Shown: positions 17,943 to 26,535 of the stretch, in pieces | Position numbering within the stretch: position 1 is the stretch's first letter | Layout of the letters: every line of letters begins with the position of its first letter | Assembly (NCBI GenBank): GCA_011620585.1 | Contig: WOYV01000051.1 | Coordinates: 1-36,234 of the forward strand | DNA length: 36,234 bases | Direction of reading: 5' to 3' | DNA from: Draconibacterium sp. | GTDB taxonomy: Bacteria; Bacteroidota; Bacteroidia; Bacteroidales; Prolixibacteraceae | Position numbers and translations under genes: made by a program | Notes under the pieces: generated by a model | Told to the model about the DNA's origin: nothing | The model's database searches: none | Seen by the model: the letters and a program-made list of their open reading frames with translations, nothing else

Positions 17943-20822
17943 TTAAAGTGAGTTGAAATTGACTGAAATAAGAAAGTCAAAGGAATAATGCTGTATTTCG
18001 GGTAGATAGGTAGCACGCACCCCTATCTGAACCGGAGCATAAAAACGAAGAAAGTTCATATCTCCAATCACTTCTACTCCAAAAGAGGAAATATTTTGAT
18101 TGTATGTTCCGACAATATGACCTTCTTGAAACAGGTATCTGGATAAAAATGCATAATCATAAAAAACAGAAGTATTGATTCTTCGGATATAAGTTAATCC
18201 CCAAATGCTAAGATCAGGATTTACTAAGGGTAATTTGTAATCTATTCCAACCAGGGACAACTGTTTGGTAGATACCCTGGCCCATCCCCTCGGAAATCGA
18301 ATAATATCAGAATAACTATAATGATCACCAGTGCTTCGGTCCTGAGCGCCTGCATACAATTTTATTCCATGATTGGCAAGAAATCCAGGCAGATATAAAA
18401 CGCCATGTCCACCTAATTCCGACCCAGAATAATTGCTTCCAAACGGGGAATGATAATAACTGGCATCGAGAATTATACCAAAATTTGGCCAAACATCCTG
18501 ATAACTCTGCCGAAGCAATTGATGGAAATACAAGCGGTACGACATGGAATGATAATCTCCGACCGGATATGCGGAAGGCGTAGATTCTGAGGCTTTTGTA
18601 AGTGTATATTCGTACCCGACTTCGGGTTGTAACAAACGATAAAAACTACCTCGTGTTATATTTAAAGGCAATTTAATCGCTGCTGACAATTGGGTTTCGT
18701 TCCATGTAAATCGTTTAAGCGTTGTATCTCGTGAAACCACATTGCCATTTTGAATATACTCGGTAATCTGGTTGTACTGCGAAGCACGTTTCCCTGAACT
18801 AACTTCAAAATCGAGAACCGGATACCAACCTTTATAGATATAACTCGCATAAACCTGCCCGGTCTTTTCAGATAAATCCCATTTATATCCGAGTACCGTT
18901 TCGGCGGTTCCAAGAATATTTTGAGAAAGAATACTCACCCCAGGAGCGAATTCATAACGATACGGATCGACAAACACCGGTGCCCAACTGTGAAAATTTA
19001 ACAAATGCGCGGGTTTTCTGTATGTTTCGGATTGAAACCGTATTGTATCAGAAACAGAAAGATCAGGAATACCCATTTCCTGCGTGGCCATTTTTTTTGC
19101 AAGTGGATATGTCTCACGCTCAACCAATTCAATTGGTTCGCGAGAGACATTTTTGATACTAATCAATCGATAACCATCGGCTGTGTAATCGCTAAAAATT
19201 AGGTTTCCCTTGTCATCGATATCGGGGTAAGCGGCGCCGAAACGAGGTTCGTACAAACGATTTATATCATGCGATTTCAGATCAAACTGATAAATGGCAT
19301 CTTTCCCCGACAAACTGGCCACGAAATAAAGAACCTCGTTTTTTACACGCAAGTGTTTGATATCCCCCAGTTCGATATTGGCAAGTTGTTCGTATTTCCC
19401 GGAACCGAGATGAAAGCGTACAAGCCGCTTTCCATGATCGGTTAACATTACGCAGAGAATAGTCGAATCGTTTTCCCATGCCGGAGATAAAAGGTAGTTG
19501 TTTTCAACTGTTTGTACCCGGAAGCGTTTTTTACCATCCGGAATTTCATAAATCGTAAGATAATAGTTGCTTGAAAAATCGGCTTCCACAACTGCCAGCC
19601 TTTTAAGATCGGGAGAAATAGCAGGTGCAAATGCTTTAAATTCAGGAGTGAAATGGATTTTCTGCCCTGTGTTCACATTTAGAAGTCGAAGGAGTGAAAA
19701 CCCGCTGTGAGACCAGCGAAGATTGGGTAGGTGCTCCGACCAGGTCATCCAATCGCCTTCAACATTCACCGATTCATCAAAAATTACCCCCGGCTGATGA
19801 ATAATGGTTTCCTGTCCATTAAGATCGATCATAACAAAGGCCGGAATTTGATTTAATCCTGTTTTATAAGCAATCGTTTTTTGATTATCCAACTGGTGTG
19901 CAAAAGTGTAATCAGTATAAGTGTGGGGTTTATTGGTCAGACTTATAAATGCCTTCACCTTGTATTTTAAATCTTCGCTTTGCCAAACTGTTGCCAAACT
20001 ATCGAAAATGGAATTATACAAACCAACTTTTTTAAATCCGGTCTCCTTTTTCAATGCCGAATTAAATGGAGTGAACGACAGTGGTTTTTTACCAACACGG
20101 GGCACAACCTTTTCCCAAACACCCGAGCCATATCGTTCTCGGGTATTGGCTACCAAATAATAACCAAGGTTATAATGATTTGGAACAAAATTTCTATAAG
20201 AACCCAGGTAAGCTTTATCGTACGAGTACTTTCCGTTTTCAACAAGTTGTGCCCGATGTTCCATTAAAAATGAAGGAAAGCGTCCTCGTCCAAAATTACT
20301 GAGCGCCGTTTCGGTGACTACTGCATCGCCTTCGATAAACCACCAAGGAAGATAAGCGCCAAAAACAAGCGCTGTCCCCTGTTCTCCCAATAATAGTTTG
20401 ATAATACCGGGCATTTCTGAATTTACTTTATCGATCTGGACCACATGGCGAAATTCATGCACCGCAAGTTGTTCCAGCCAGTCGAGTGGATAAATAGCCT
20501 GGTTGGGCGTGGTATAAAATTCAGATCGTTTGGGAGCATAGGCCACCAAACCATTTGATTGAACGGTTTGTGTGTGAAGTAAAATCGATATTGTTTTTGG
20601 CTTATGATGTAACGAGTAACTCGCATAATTGTATACTTTCTCAAGTTTTTGAGCCAAAACCTGTGCCTGCTCTTCGTAATAATCGGGATAAATTAACTGG
20701 AAGTTTTCAGTACTAATCTGCCGCCATCGTATGGATGCCGGATCCTGCCCGGTTTGGAAATATTGGGCCCTGGCAAAAAATGTCAGTAAAGTAAATACAA
20801 GCAGAAAGGGAAAATTCTTCAT
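17943..20822 (-). CDS. Exported gluzincin-like metallopeptidase / beta-propeller / outer-membrane barrel protein
   Basis: 959 residues with a signal peptide (about 1-19, ending ARAQ). Residues about 30-280 look like a peptidase MA/gluzincin domain: the zinc motif HEFRH is at 122-126, and the likely third ligand Glu164 lies in WWFIEGDA. Residues about 285-620 contain repeated TolB/WD40-like beta-propeller blades ('AISPDLKRLAVVEADF', 'SPAWENDSTILCVM', 'GNLIFSDYTADGYRLI'). Residues about 640-959 alternate polar and aromatic residues as in a surface-antigen beta-barrel, ending in NFNSL. The parts predict a barrel-anchored outer-membrane protein with a propeller and a zinc peptidase domain outside the membrane; sidedness and substrate are unknown. 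It is transcribed alone, downstream of a long A+T-rich gap relative to the XRE gene. Confidence 0.8.
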   Translation of the reverse strand: MKNFPFLLVFTLLTFFARAQYFQTGQDPASIRWRQISTENFQLIYPDYYEEQAQVLAQKLEKVYNYASYSLHHKPKTISILLHTQTVQSNGLVAYAPKRSEFYTTPNQAIYPLDWLEQLAVHEFRHVVQIDKVNSEMPGIIKLLLGEQGTALVFGAYLPWWFIEGDAVVTETALSNFGRGRFPSFLMEHRAQLVENGKYSYDKAYLGSYRNFVPNHYNLGYYLVANTRERYGSGVWEKVVPRVGKKPLSFTPFNSALKKETGFKKVGLYNSIFDSLATVWQSEDLKYKVKAFISLTNKPHTYTDYTFAHQLDNQKTIAYKTGLNQIPAFVMIDLNGQETIIHQPGVIFDESVNVEGDWMTWSEHLPNLRWSHSGFSLLRLLNVNTGQKIHFTPEFKAFAPAISPDLKRLAVVEADFSSNYYLTIYEIPDGKKRFRVQTVENNYLLSPAWENDSTILCVMLTDHGKRLVRFHLGSGKYEQLANIELGDIKHLRVKNEVLYFVASLSGKDAIYQFDLKSHDINRLYEPRFGAAYPDIDDKGNLIFSDYTADGYRLISIKNVSREPIELVERETYPLAKKMATQEMGIPDLSVSDTIRFQSETYRKPAHLLNFHSWAPVFVDPYRYEFAPGVSILSQNILGTAETVLGYKWDLSEKTGQVYASYIYKGWYPVLDFEVSSGKRASQYNQITEYIQNGNVVSRDTTLKRFTWNETQLSAAIKLPLNITRGSFYRLLQPEVGYEYTLTKASESTPSAYPVGDYHSMSYRLYFHQLLRQSYQDVWPNFGIILDASYYHSPFGSNYSGSELGGHGVLYLPGFLANHGIKLYAGAQDRSTGDHYSYSDIIRFPRGWARVSTKQLSLVGIDYKLPLVNPDLSIWGLTYIRRINTSVFYDYAFLSRYLFQEGHIVGTYNQNISSFGVEVIGDMNFLRFYAPVQIGVRATYLPEIQHYSFDFLISVNFNSL

Positions 20823-20861
20823 CTAAAAATATTGAAGAACCCAAAATACGTAAAGCATTTC

Positions 20862-20895
20862 AAAATAAAACAAAAAGCCCGGAAAATTCCGGGCT
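20862..20895 (-). terminator. Intrinsic terminator of the 21619-20921 membrane-protein gene
   Basis: On the minus strand, AGCCCGGAA pairs with TTCCGGGCT and is followed by TTTTTGTTTT. It lies 26 nt past the stop codon. Confidence 0.85.
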
Positions 20896-20920
20896 CAGTG
20901 GCTTGCTTTGTTTTTTGTTT

Positions 20921-21619
20921 TTATACTTCGTTGACTCCAAGTATCGGAATCGGATTATCATCGTCGTTTTCGTTCAATACGGCTTGATAGAATGTGGCAA
21001 AGGCTGCATGTATCCACATCAAAGAAATAATTGCACCTACGAAGAATACAATCAGCCCACCAATAAAAATGAAAAATGAAAGGATAGCCATCCCAAATAT
21101 TTCCCAGCCATGGCCGCGGGTCATCTGCCAGCTTTTTTCAACAGCTTTCATTGGTTCCATGTCTTTATCCATTACCAGGTAAGAAACGAATATTAGACGA
21201 CACCATACTATAATACCAGGAATTATGAGCATGAATGATCCCATAAGTACCAATGCAAAGACAATCAGGTTAGCCAAAACGATATTCAGGTATTTGTTTC
21301 TGAAACCTTCAAATAATATGCGTAGATCTGTTTCCTGGTTCCTAATGGCTTTCAGAAATATAAAATCTTTACCGTACTCAAGTACCGGAACAAATAAAAA
21401 TACATAGGCCAGGCCAAATAAAGCCAAGGGCAGAAGAAGAAGTGCCGGGCCAAAGTCATGTCCTTCAAATTTCATCGAATAAGATGGGCCATTTAGAAGT
21501 CCAAGAATAACTACTGTAAGCAACAGGGAAAGAAAGTGCTTGCCGAAAATGGTTTCCCAGGCCGAGCTAAAACTTCCTCCCACCGAGGGTTTTAAGTTGA
21601 AATGATTTGTGTTTTCCAT
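20921..21619 (-). CDS. Polytopic membrane protein, DUF975/GPDPase-membrane-domain-like
   Basis: 232 residues with hydrophobic segments near 27-45, 55-82, 110-150 and 172-207, probably five or six helices. The cytoplasmic stretch 'MDKDMEPMKAVEKSWQMTRGH' is characteristic of a broad bacterial membrane-protein family whose members share a 'A...S..L..G' element after a long helical hairpin. The function is unknown. It is divergent from a LuxR-type regulator with a 180-bp shared control region. Its own -7 box is at 21679-21672 and it has its own terminator, so it is monocistronic. Confidence 0.7.
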   Translation of the reverse strand: MENTNHFNLKPSVGGSFSSAWETIFGKHFLSLLLTVVILGLLNGPSYSMKFEGHDFGPALLLLPLALFGLAYVFLFVPVLEYGKDFIFLKAIRNQETDLRILFEGFRNKYLNIVLANLIVFALVLMGSFMLIIPGIIVWCRLIFVSYLVMDKDMEPMKAVEKSWQMTRGHGWEIFGMAILSFFIFIGGLIVFFVGAIISLMWIHAAFATFYQAVLNENDDDNPIPILGVNEV

Positions 21620-21671
21620 GACATTTAATTTTAATTGGAAATGAACATTGTTTTTTTTGTTTTTGCTGATT

Positions 21672-21679
21672 CAAAGGTA
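21672..21679 (-). promoter_or_regulatory. -7 box TACCTTTG of the membrane-protein gene
   Basis: Exact TAnnTTTG on the minus strand, 53 bp before the ATG at 21619. It lies between that gene and the tandem palindromes at 21730-21763. Confidence 0.55.
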
Positions 21680-21729
21680 GCGGGGGTTTGAAAAATATCC
21701 TTCCTACTTTAGTTGGATTTATTAAAATC

Positions 21730-21763
21730 ACTACTTTCGTAGTTAGCAGTAACTACAGGTAGT
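21730..21763. promoter_or_regulatory. Tandem palindromes ACTAC-N-GTAGT between divergent genes
   Basis: ACTAC-TTTC-GTAGT (21730-21743) and ACTAC-AG-GTAGT (21752-21763) share identical half-sites and have centres 21 bp apart, about two helical turns. They lie 37 bp before the regulator ATG and upstream of the divergent -7 box. They are good candidates for autoregulatory binding of the adjacent LuxR-type protein. Confidence 0.55.
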
Positions 21764-21799
21764 TTGTAAACTTGTACTGCACTACTAAAGTTACCGACA

Positions 21800-22750
21800 A
21801 TGTCGATCGAAACAATTTCTTACATCGCAACCTTTATTTTAACGGCAGGTATTTCCGCCCTGGGAATTATGCTTTCGATCCAGTTGTATCAGCAGTTCAA
21901 AAAACCGGTGCTGGCAGCTTTGCTTTATCAGCAAATCTTTTTGTATTCCTTTCTTATATATAGTATTTGGGGAAATATCATTTTAAAAACCGTTCTGAAT
22001 GATATCCAAATGAGTGCTTCGCTGAGTGCAAAACTGGCGGTTTTTGTTCCGATGATTGGAATTCCGTTTATGATGGTCAGCTGGTTTATGTTATTGAAAG
22101 TAGCGCTCGGATTAAGAGGGATGGATAACATGAAATCGTTGGGATGGTTGTTTTTTCCAACTTTGGTAGTGCTGATACTTGCCATCGACTTCCTGATTTA
22201 TCATGAGAAAATTCCAATCCCCAAGAATGCCGACCTGTTTATCGTACGGATCCTGACTTTCATCAACCTGTTGATATATATTGCTTTCACGCTTGTATTT
22301 TTTTTAGTTCCCGTTAAAAAGAAAGTATCTTCTGAAGCCGGGTTTGGGCGAAAGGCAGCTTTTCTTTTACTTGCGGCAGTTATGGCTTCATCCATCTCTA
22401 TGATTTTTTTCAATCAGTTTGGGTTTATTTCGATTAATATTTCGGTATTGCTTGCTTTTGCAACAGCGGCTTTTCTTCCGGTTTATATCAACTTCCGACA
22501 TGCTTTTACCGATAACGTTCAAGATTTGAATTTCGAGGCGTTTTGCGAATTGTATGAAATTTCGAAACGTGAAGCTGAAATTGTACAGTTGATATGCAAT
22601 GGACTGAGTAACAAAGCTATTGCCGATAAATTATTTATCACACTCCAAACGGTAAAAGACCATAATCACCGCATATTTATGAAAACCGCTGTTAAAAGCC
22701 GTGTGCAGCTTACTAACCTCGTACTTGAAAAAACGGGTGAAAAAGTCTGA
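21800..22750 (+). CDS. Seven-helix membrane protein with C-terminal LuxR-type HTH
   Basis: 316 residues. Seven hydrophobic segments fill about 7-232, and the C-terminus (about 245-312) is a GerE/LuxR-type helix-turn-helix: 'LYEISKREAEIVQLICNGLS', then 'NKAIADKLFITLQTVKDHNH' with the recognition helix. This is a one-component design in which the DNA-binding domain is tethered to the inner membrane and the helices may sense an envelope or lipid signal (inference). It stops 1 bp short of the convergent glycosyltransferase stop. The neighbouring divergent membrane protein is the most likely target, given the tandem palindromes between them. Confidence 0.85.
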   Translation: MSIETISYIATFILTAGISALGIMLSIQLYQQFKKPVLAALLYQQIFLYSFLIYSIWGNIILKTVLNDIQMSASLSAKLAVFVPMIGIPFMMVSWFMLLKVALGLRGMDNMKSLGWLFFPTLVVLILAIDFLIYHEKIPIPKNADLFIVRILTFINLLIYIAFTLVFFLVPVKKKVSSEAGFGRKAAFLLLAAVMASSISMIFFNQFGFISINISVLLAFATAAFLPVYINFRHAFTDNVQDLNFEAFCELYEISKREAEIVQLICNGLSNKAIADKLFITLQTVKDHNHRIFMKTAVKSRVQLTNLVLEKTGEKV

Positions 22751-22751
22751 A

Positions 22752-24323
22752 TCAGTTTTTCTTTAATGCAATCAGAACGGTGGTTGGCGATTCAAAAATA
22801 TCCTTTCCCGAAAAAATAACCTCATACTGCGGATCCAAACCAAGTTCGTTTATTCTCCGCTTGGTTGAAATAATGATTCCATCCGGATTTTGTTGAAAGA
22901 AATCGTGAAAGCCGTCTGCATCGATCCGTTCAATTTTTCGTTGAAGGTAAAATGAATACGATGGATTAAATTTTTCGTAATACCGCACTTCTTTGTTTTC
23001 AACCAATCTCAGGCTGTTCGAAACCGGATTCTGATGATCGATAACCGGATACACCGCTTCAAAAAATACAAGCGCGGTAATCAGTCCGGAAAATCCGGTA
23101 ATCAGCAAGAATTTGTGAATACTATTTCTTGAATTCCATGCCAAAAACAGAAATGCCGGGAATACAAACAACCAAACGCTCAAATGCCGAACAGGCAATA
23201 GCGAAGGGTCAAATTTCATGGCAACAAATGCGGCAATCGGAAGAAAAATGCTCAGGCTTAGTAATGAAATAAATGCTACCCTGACTTGTCGGTAATTTGT
23301 CAATTTATGAGTAATAAAAAAGCCAGTAATTACAGCTAAAAAAGGATAAGCCGGCACGGTATAATTGGGTAGTTTTGTTTGCGATACAGAAAAAAATCCG
23401 ACAATACTCAATCCTGCGGCCAGGCTAAAAAGCATAAACATATTTTTCTTATTCTGAAAAGCAAAACGAAGTGCCTGTGGCAGGAAAACAGCAAAAGGAA
23501 ATAAACCAACTACTACAAATAATACAGTCAGTAAAAAAATTCCTCCGTGTCCTTCCATCTCGCCGGAAAAACGATCCAGGTTGTGTTCGAAGAAAAATCC
23601 GCGTGTCCATTCCCAATCGGTCGCCAGTCCATTCATTACATACCACGGAAGTACAATTGCGACTACCAGCACCACGCCAATAAAGGGTTTAAGTTTTTTA
23701 ATTGTTTTCCAGTCGAATTTCTTTGAGAAAATCAGGAAAAGCAGGAAAATAAGTCCAGGCAATAAAATAGCGACGGGGCCTTTGGCCAGTGTCGCCAACC
23801 CCATTGAAACATACATCCAGAGCCAGTCAAGTTTTGAATCTTTGCATACAACTGAATAGAACGAGAACAAACTCCAGGTCATAAAAAATATGAGGTAAGG
23901 ATCGGGGACTGCTAAATGAAACTGTAGCGAAAGATGAATGGACGACAACAAAACAACGGCAGTCCAAAATGCGGTTTTAGAATCGGCAAACTGCCTGGTG
24001 TAAATATAAGTTACAAGAATGGTGAGGGCGCCAAAAATTGCCGAAAAGAAACGTGCCGCAAAAGGATTTACCCCAAAAATACTGTATGACAGCATCATGA
24101 AAAAATAATGAAGCGGAGGTTTGTCGGTTCGAAGATCGAAGTTGAAAGTAGGTACCAGCCAGTTCCCTTTATCGAGCATTTCGCGGGCACATGTTGCGTT
24201 TTTGGCTTCATCGAGAATATAAATACTAACTCCCCACGAATTTAAAAGATAAATTCCTAATGCCAGAAGAAACAGGAAAACCGGCAAGTAGCGGTTCTTT
24301 ATTACTTCATCTATCCCTCTCAT
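22752..24323 (-). CDS. ArnT/PMT-family membrane glycosyltransferase
   Basis: 523 residues with about eleven membrane segments. The first periplasmic loop has ILDEAKNATCAREML, matching the ArnT/PMT_2 catalytic acid motif (D/E after the first helix). It continues with 'RTDKPPLHYFF', another hallmark, and a later 'SQTKLPNYTVPAYPFL'. These enzymes move a sugar from a polyprenyl-phosphate carrier to lipid A, protein or another acceptor on the outer face of the inner membrane; the acceptor here is unknown. The divergent neighbour is a PAP2 phosphatase, which fits lipid A or carrier remodelling. The soluble C-terminal part (about 430-523) is short. Confidence 0.88.
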   Translation of the reverse strand: MRGIDEVIKNRYLPVFLFLLALGIYLLNSWGVSIYILDEAKNATCAREMLDKGNWLVPTFNFDLRTDKPPLHYFFMMLSYSIFGVNPFAARFFSAIFGALTILVTYIYTRQFADSKTAFWTAVVLLSSIHLSLQFHLAVPDPYLIFFMTWSLFSFYSVVCKDSKLDWLWMYVSMGLATLAKGPVAILLPGLIFLLFLIFSKKFDWKTIKKLKPFIGVVLVVAIVLPWYVMNGLATDWEWTRGFFFEHNLDRFSGEMEGHGGIFLLTVLFVVVGLFPFAVFLPQALRFAFQNKKNMFMLFSLAAGLSIVGFFSVSQTKLPNYTVPAYPFLAVITGFFITHKLTNYRQVRVAFISLLSLSIFLPIAAFVAMKFDPSLLPVRHLSVWLFVFPAFLFLAWNSRNSIHKFLLITGFSGLITALVFFEAVYPVIDHQNPVSNSLRLVENKEVRYYEKFNPSYSFYLQRKIERIDADGFHDFFQQNPDGIIISTKRRINELGLDPQYEVIFSGKDIFESPTTVLIALKKN

Positions 24324-24503
24324 GATAATTGTAATTCTAATTGTTTTTCAAGCTGTCGCAAGTTAAAGAAATGACGCTTACACCTGGACTCTTATCCGGA
24401 AAAATACAGGAATATACGTGGAAATAACTCCCTATTAGCGATTTATTATGTGTAATTTAACAAATCGAACCTTAACAAAAAATAAACATAAAATGCTAAA
24501 TTC

Positions 24504-24522
24504 TTTCTAAATAATTTAGAAA
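24504..24522. promoter_or_regulatory. 19-bp palindrome upstream of the PAP2 gene
   Basis: TTTCTAAA-TAA-TTTAGAAA, perfect arms, 30 bp before the PAP2 ATG and 180 bp before the divergent glycosyltransferase. It could control one or both. The half-site spacing differs by one base from the BlaI-type palindromes near 28430 and 29270. Confidence 0.45.
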
Positions 24523-24552
24523 TTTGTTGGATTTAGCCAAAGGATCGAAACA

Positions 24553-25236
24553 ATGAAACAATTAATTCTACGGAATCAGTATTTTCTATTTCCTCAACTT
24601 TTGTTTTTAATAGTTGCCGGGATTTTGCTGATTGTTTATCCCAAAGTGGAATTACACATTCTCATCAACAAAATGCACACCCCCTGGTTGGATAGTTTTT
24701 TTCGTTTTATCACCAACCTGGGCCATGGGTTTATTTATATCCCGGTTATATTTATACTGATTAACAAAAAAGTAAAGTGGATGTTGGTTTATTTACTGTC
24801 AGTGGCTTTCAGCAATACCGCCCTGCTTTTATTCAAACAATTTTTCTTCGTTAACTCATACCGTCCCTCCTGGTATTTTTATTTATACGAAAACTACCGG
24901 TTACACCTGGTTGACGGAGTTCAATTACACCATCTGAACAGTTTTCCTTCGGGACACACTACCACTGCATTCACGGTATTCTTTGTTTTGGCAATTCTAT
25001 GTCGGTTAAATCTATCGAAAACTGTTTTATCTGTACTGGCAATTCTTACTGCCTTTTCGAGGGCTTATTTGTCACAACATTTTTTAGTTGACATAGTTGC
25101 CGGATCGATTCTTGGTACCGGAGTAGTGTTTTTATCCTATCATTTGGTAACAAGCCGTGAAAAGGCCTGGATGCGCATCAAACTCTCGCGTTTTCTTATT
25201 CCTAAAAAGAAAAAACAAGCCGTATTTGACAATTAA
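24553..25236 (+). CDS. PAP2-family membrane phosphatase
   Basis: 227 residues. All three PAP2 active-site motifs are visible: K95...R104-P105 (KQFFFVNSYRP, with a spacing two residues longer than usual), P132-SGH-135, and S169-R170-x5-H176-x3-D180 (SRAYLSQHFLVD). About six membrane helices. Such enzymes dephosphorylate lipid A, undecaprenyl pyrophosphate or phosphatidic acid on the periplasmic side. The divergent ArnT-like gene favours lipid A or carrier-lipid substrates, but sequence alone cannot decide. Confidence 0.9.
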   Translation: MKQLILRNQYFLFPQLLFLIVAGILLIVYPKVELHILINKMHTPWLDSFFRFITNLGHGFIYIPVIFILINKKVKWMLVYLLSVAFSNTALLLFKQFFFVNSYRPSWYFYLYENYRLHLVDGVQLHHLNSFPSGHTTTAFTVFFVLAILCRLNLSKTVLSVLAILTAFSRAYLSQHFLVDIVAGSILGTGVVFLSYHLVTSREKAWMRIKLSRFLIPKKKKQAVFDN

Positions 25237-25258
25237 TTGCTAAGATTACATCGGTTAC

Positions 25259-26509
25259 TTATTCCTCGAAAAACAAATCTTCCCTGAGTTTTTCTATCCG
25301 GTCGAGAGCATAATTAATGTTTTTTCCGCTTTCGCCCGCTTCTGTTAAATATATCTGATAATAGTTTAGCGCCAAGGTTTTATTGGAGTTGAACTCTTCG
25401 TAAGTTGTGGCTATTTCAAACAATACCTCCACTTTCTCTTGATTGAGTTCGAAAGCCTTTTCAAGCGCTGCCACCGATTCCTTAAATTTTCGTTGCTGTC
25501 CGAGAATCTGCCCCAGATGGTGATACATTTCAGCAACATATTCCGGCGTTGATCCGTCAATGGCCCACTGCATCAGTTTTCCGGCCTGTTCAAAATCCTT
25601 GAGCTTTTTATAACATAAACTTTGGTAGTATATTACCAACGGATCGTTTGGATTTTGCGAAAATAAACCATTAAATATTTCCAGTGCTTTCTCCTCAAAT
25701 TCAGCAAAATAGGTAGCAATTCCATAGTTCATGAGAGTTTCATAGCCAGGCTGTTCTTCCAGTTCAAGGTATTTTTCGAAACTAACCATAGCCGGGCCAT
25801 AACGCCTGGTTTTGTAAAGAAACATGGCTTCTTCGTAACGAAGCTCCTGATCGGCAGGAAACTCGTTCAACCCTTTCTGGATCGTCAGCATAATTTGGTT
25901 TCCCTCCTTTTTCCAGTTGTAGCAATTAATCAGGTTGATATACGAAGAATGATCGCGGGGATAAGTTTTTATCACATTCTCGTAGAGCCGGACCGCCTCT
26001 TCGCGTTTGAATACACGAAACGCGCAATATGCGAACTGCTTGTTCCAGAAAACGTTCGACGAATCCTGCGCATAAATCGATGAAAAAACATCGTAGGCTT
26101 TCTGATATGCTTTTTCGTTGATGTAAACCCGCCCTAATTTTCCGGCCAATACCAGATTTTCAGGAGCCAGGGTTCGTGCCTTTTCAAAGAATGCCGCAGC
26201 ATCGGTATTATTGCCTAAAACAGAGAAACATTCCGCCGATTCTTCGAGTAGTGTTACATTGTCAGGTTCCAGGCCAAGCCCTTCAGCGTATGCAGAAAGA
26301 GCATTCTGGTAGTCCTGCAAGCTTTGATAAACTGATCCTTTTTTCAGAAATAAAACAGCAGAAGGTTTCTCTTCAATCTGTTTCTGAATCTCGGTTAATG
26401 CCCGATTGTATTCTTTATTTAAAATAAGAAGATCGATGTTTTGTTGGGCCGATAACAATTTAGGAAAGGCCAACAAAACCAGGATTAACAATCTTAGTGA
26501 AATTCGCAT
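25259..26509 (-). CDS. Exported tetratricopeptide-repeat protein
   Basis: 416 residues with a signal peptide ending LLSAQQ (about residue 21). The rest is a run of about ten TPR units, for instance 'ALSAYAEGLGLEPDN', 'AAFFEKARTLAPENL' and 'AVAALEKAFELNQEK'. TPR arrays bind other proteins; the partner is unknown. The open frame extends to 26611, but that would overlap the upstream gene and delay the signal peptide, so the ATG at 26509 is used. It lies 26 bp after the M56-TonB gene and is likely the last gene of the blaI operon. This suggests a role in the same response (inference). Confidence 0.85.
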   Translation of the reverse strand: MRISLRLLILVLLAFPKLLSAQQNIDLLILNKEYNRALTEIQKQIEEKPSAVLFLKKGSVYQSLQDYQNALSAYAEGLGLEPDNVTLLEESAECFSVLGNNTDAAAFFEKARTLAPENLVLAGKLGRVYINEKAYQKAYDVFSSIYAQDSSNVFWNKQFAYCAFRVFKREEAVRLYENVIKTYPRDHSSYINLINCYNWKKEGNQIMLTIQKGLNEFPADQELRYEEAMFLYKTRRYGPAMVSFEKYLELEEQPGYETLMNYGIATYFAEFEEKALEIFNGLFSQNPNDPLVIYYQSLCYKKLKDFEQAGKLMQWAIDGSTPEYVAEMYHHLGQILGQQRKFKESVAALEKAFELNQEKVEVLFEIATTYEEFNSNKTLALNYYQIYLTEAGESGKNINYALDRIEKLREDLFFEE

Positions 26510-26535
26510 AAAACAAATTCTTGATGTAGTTACTC

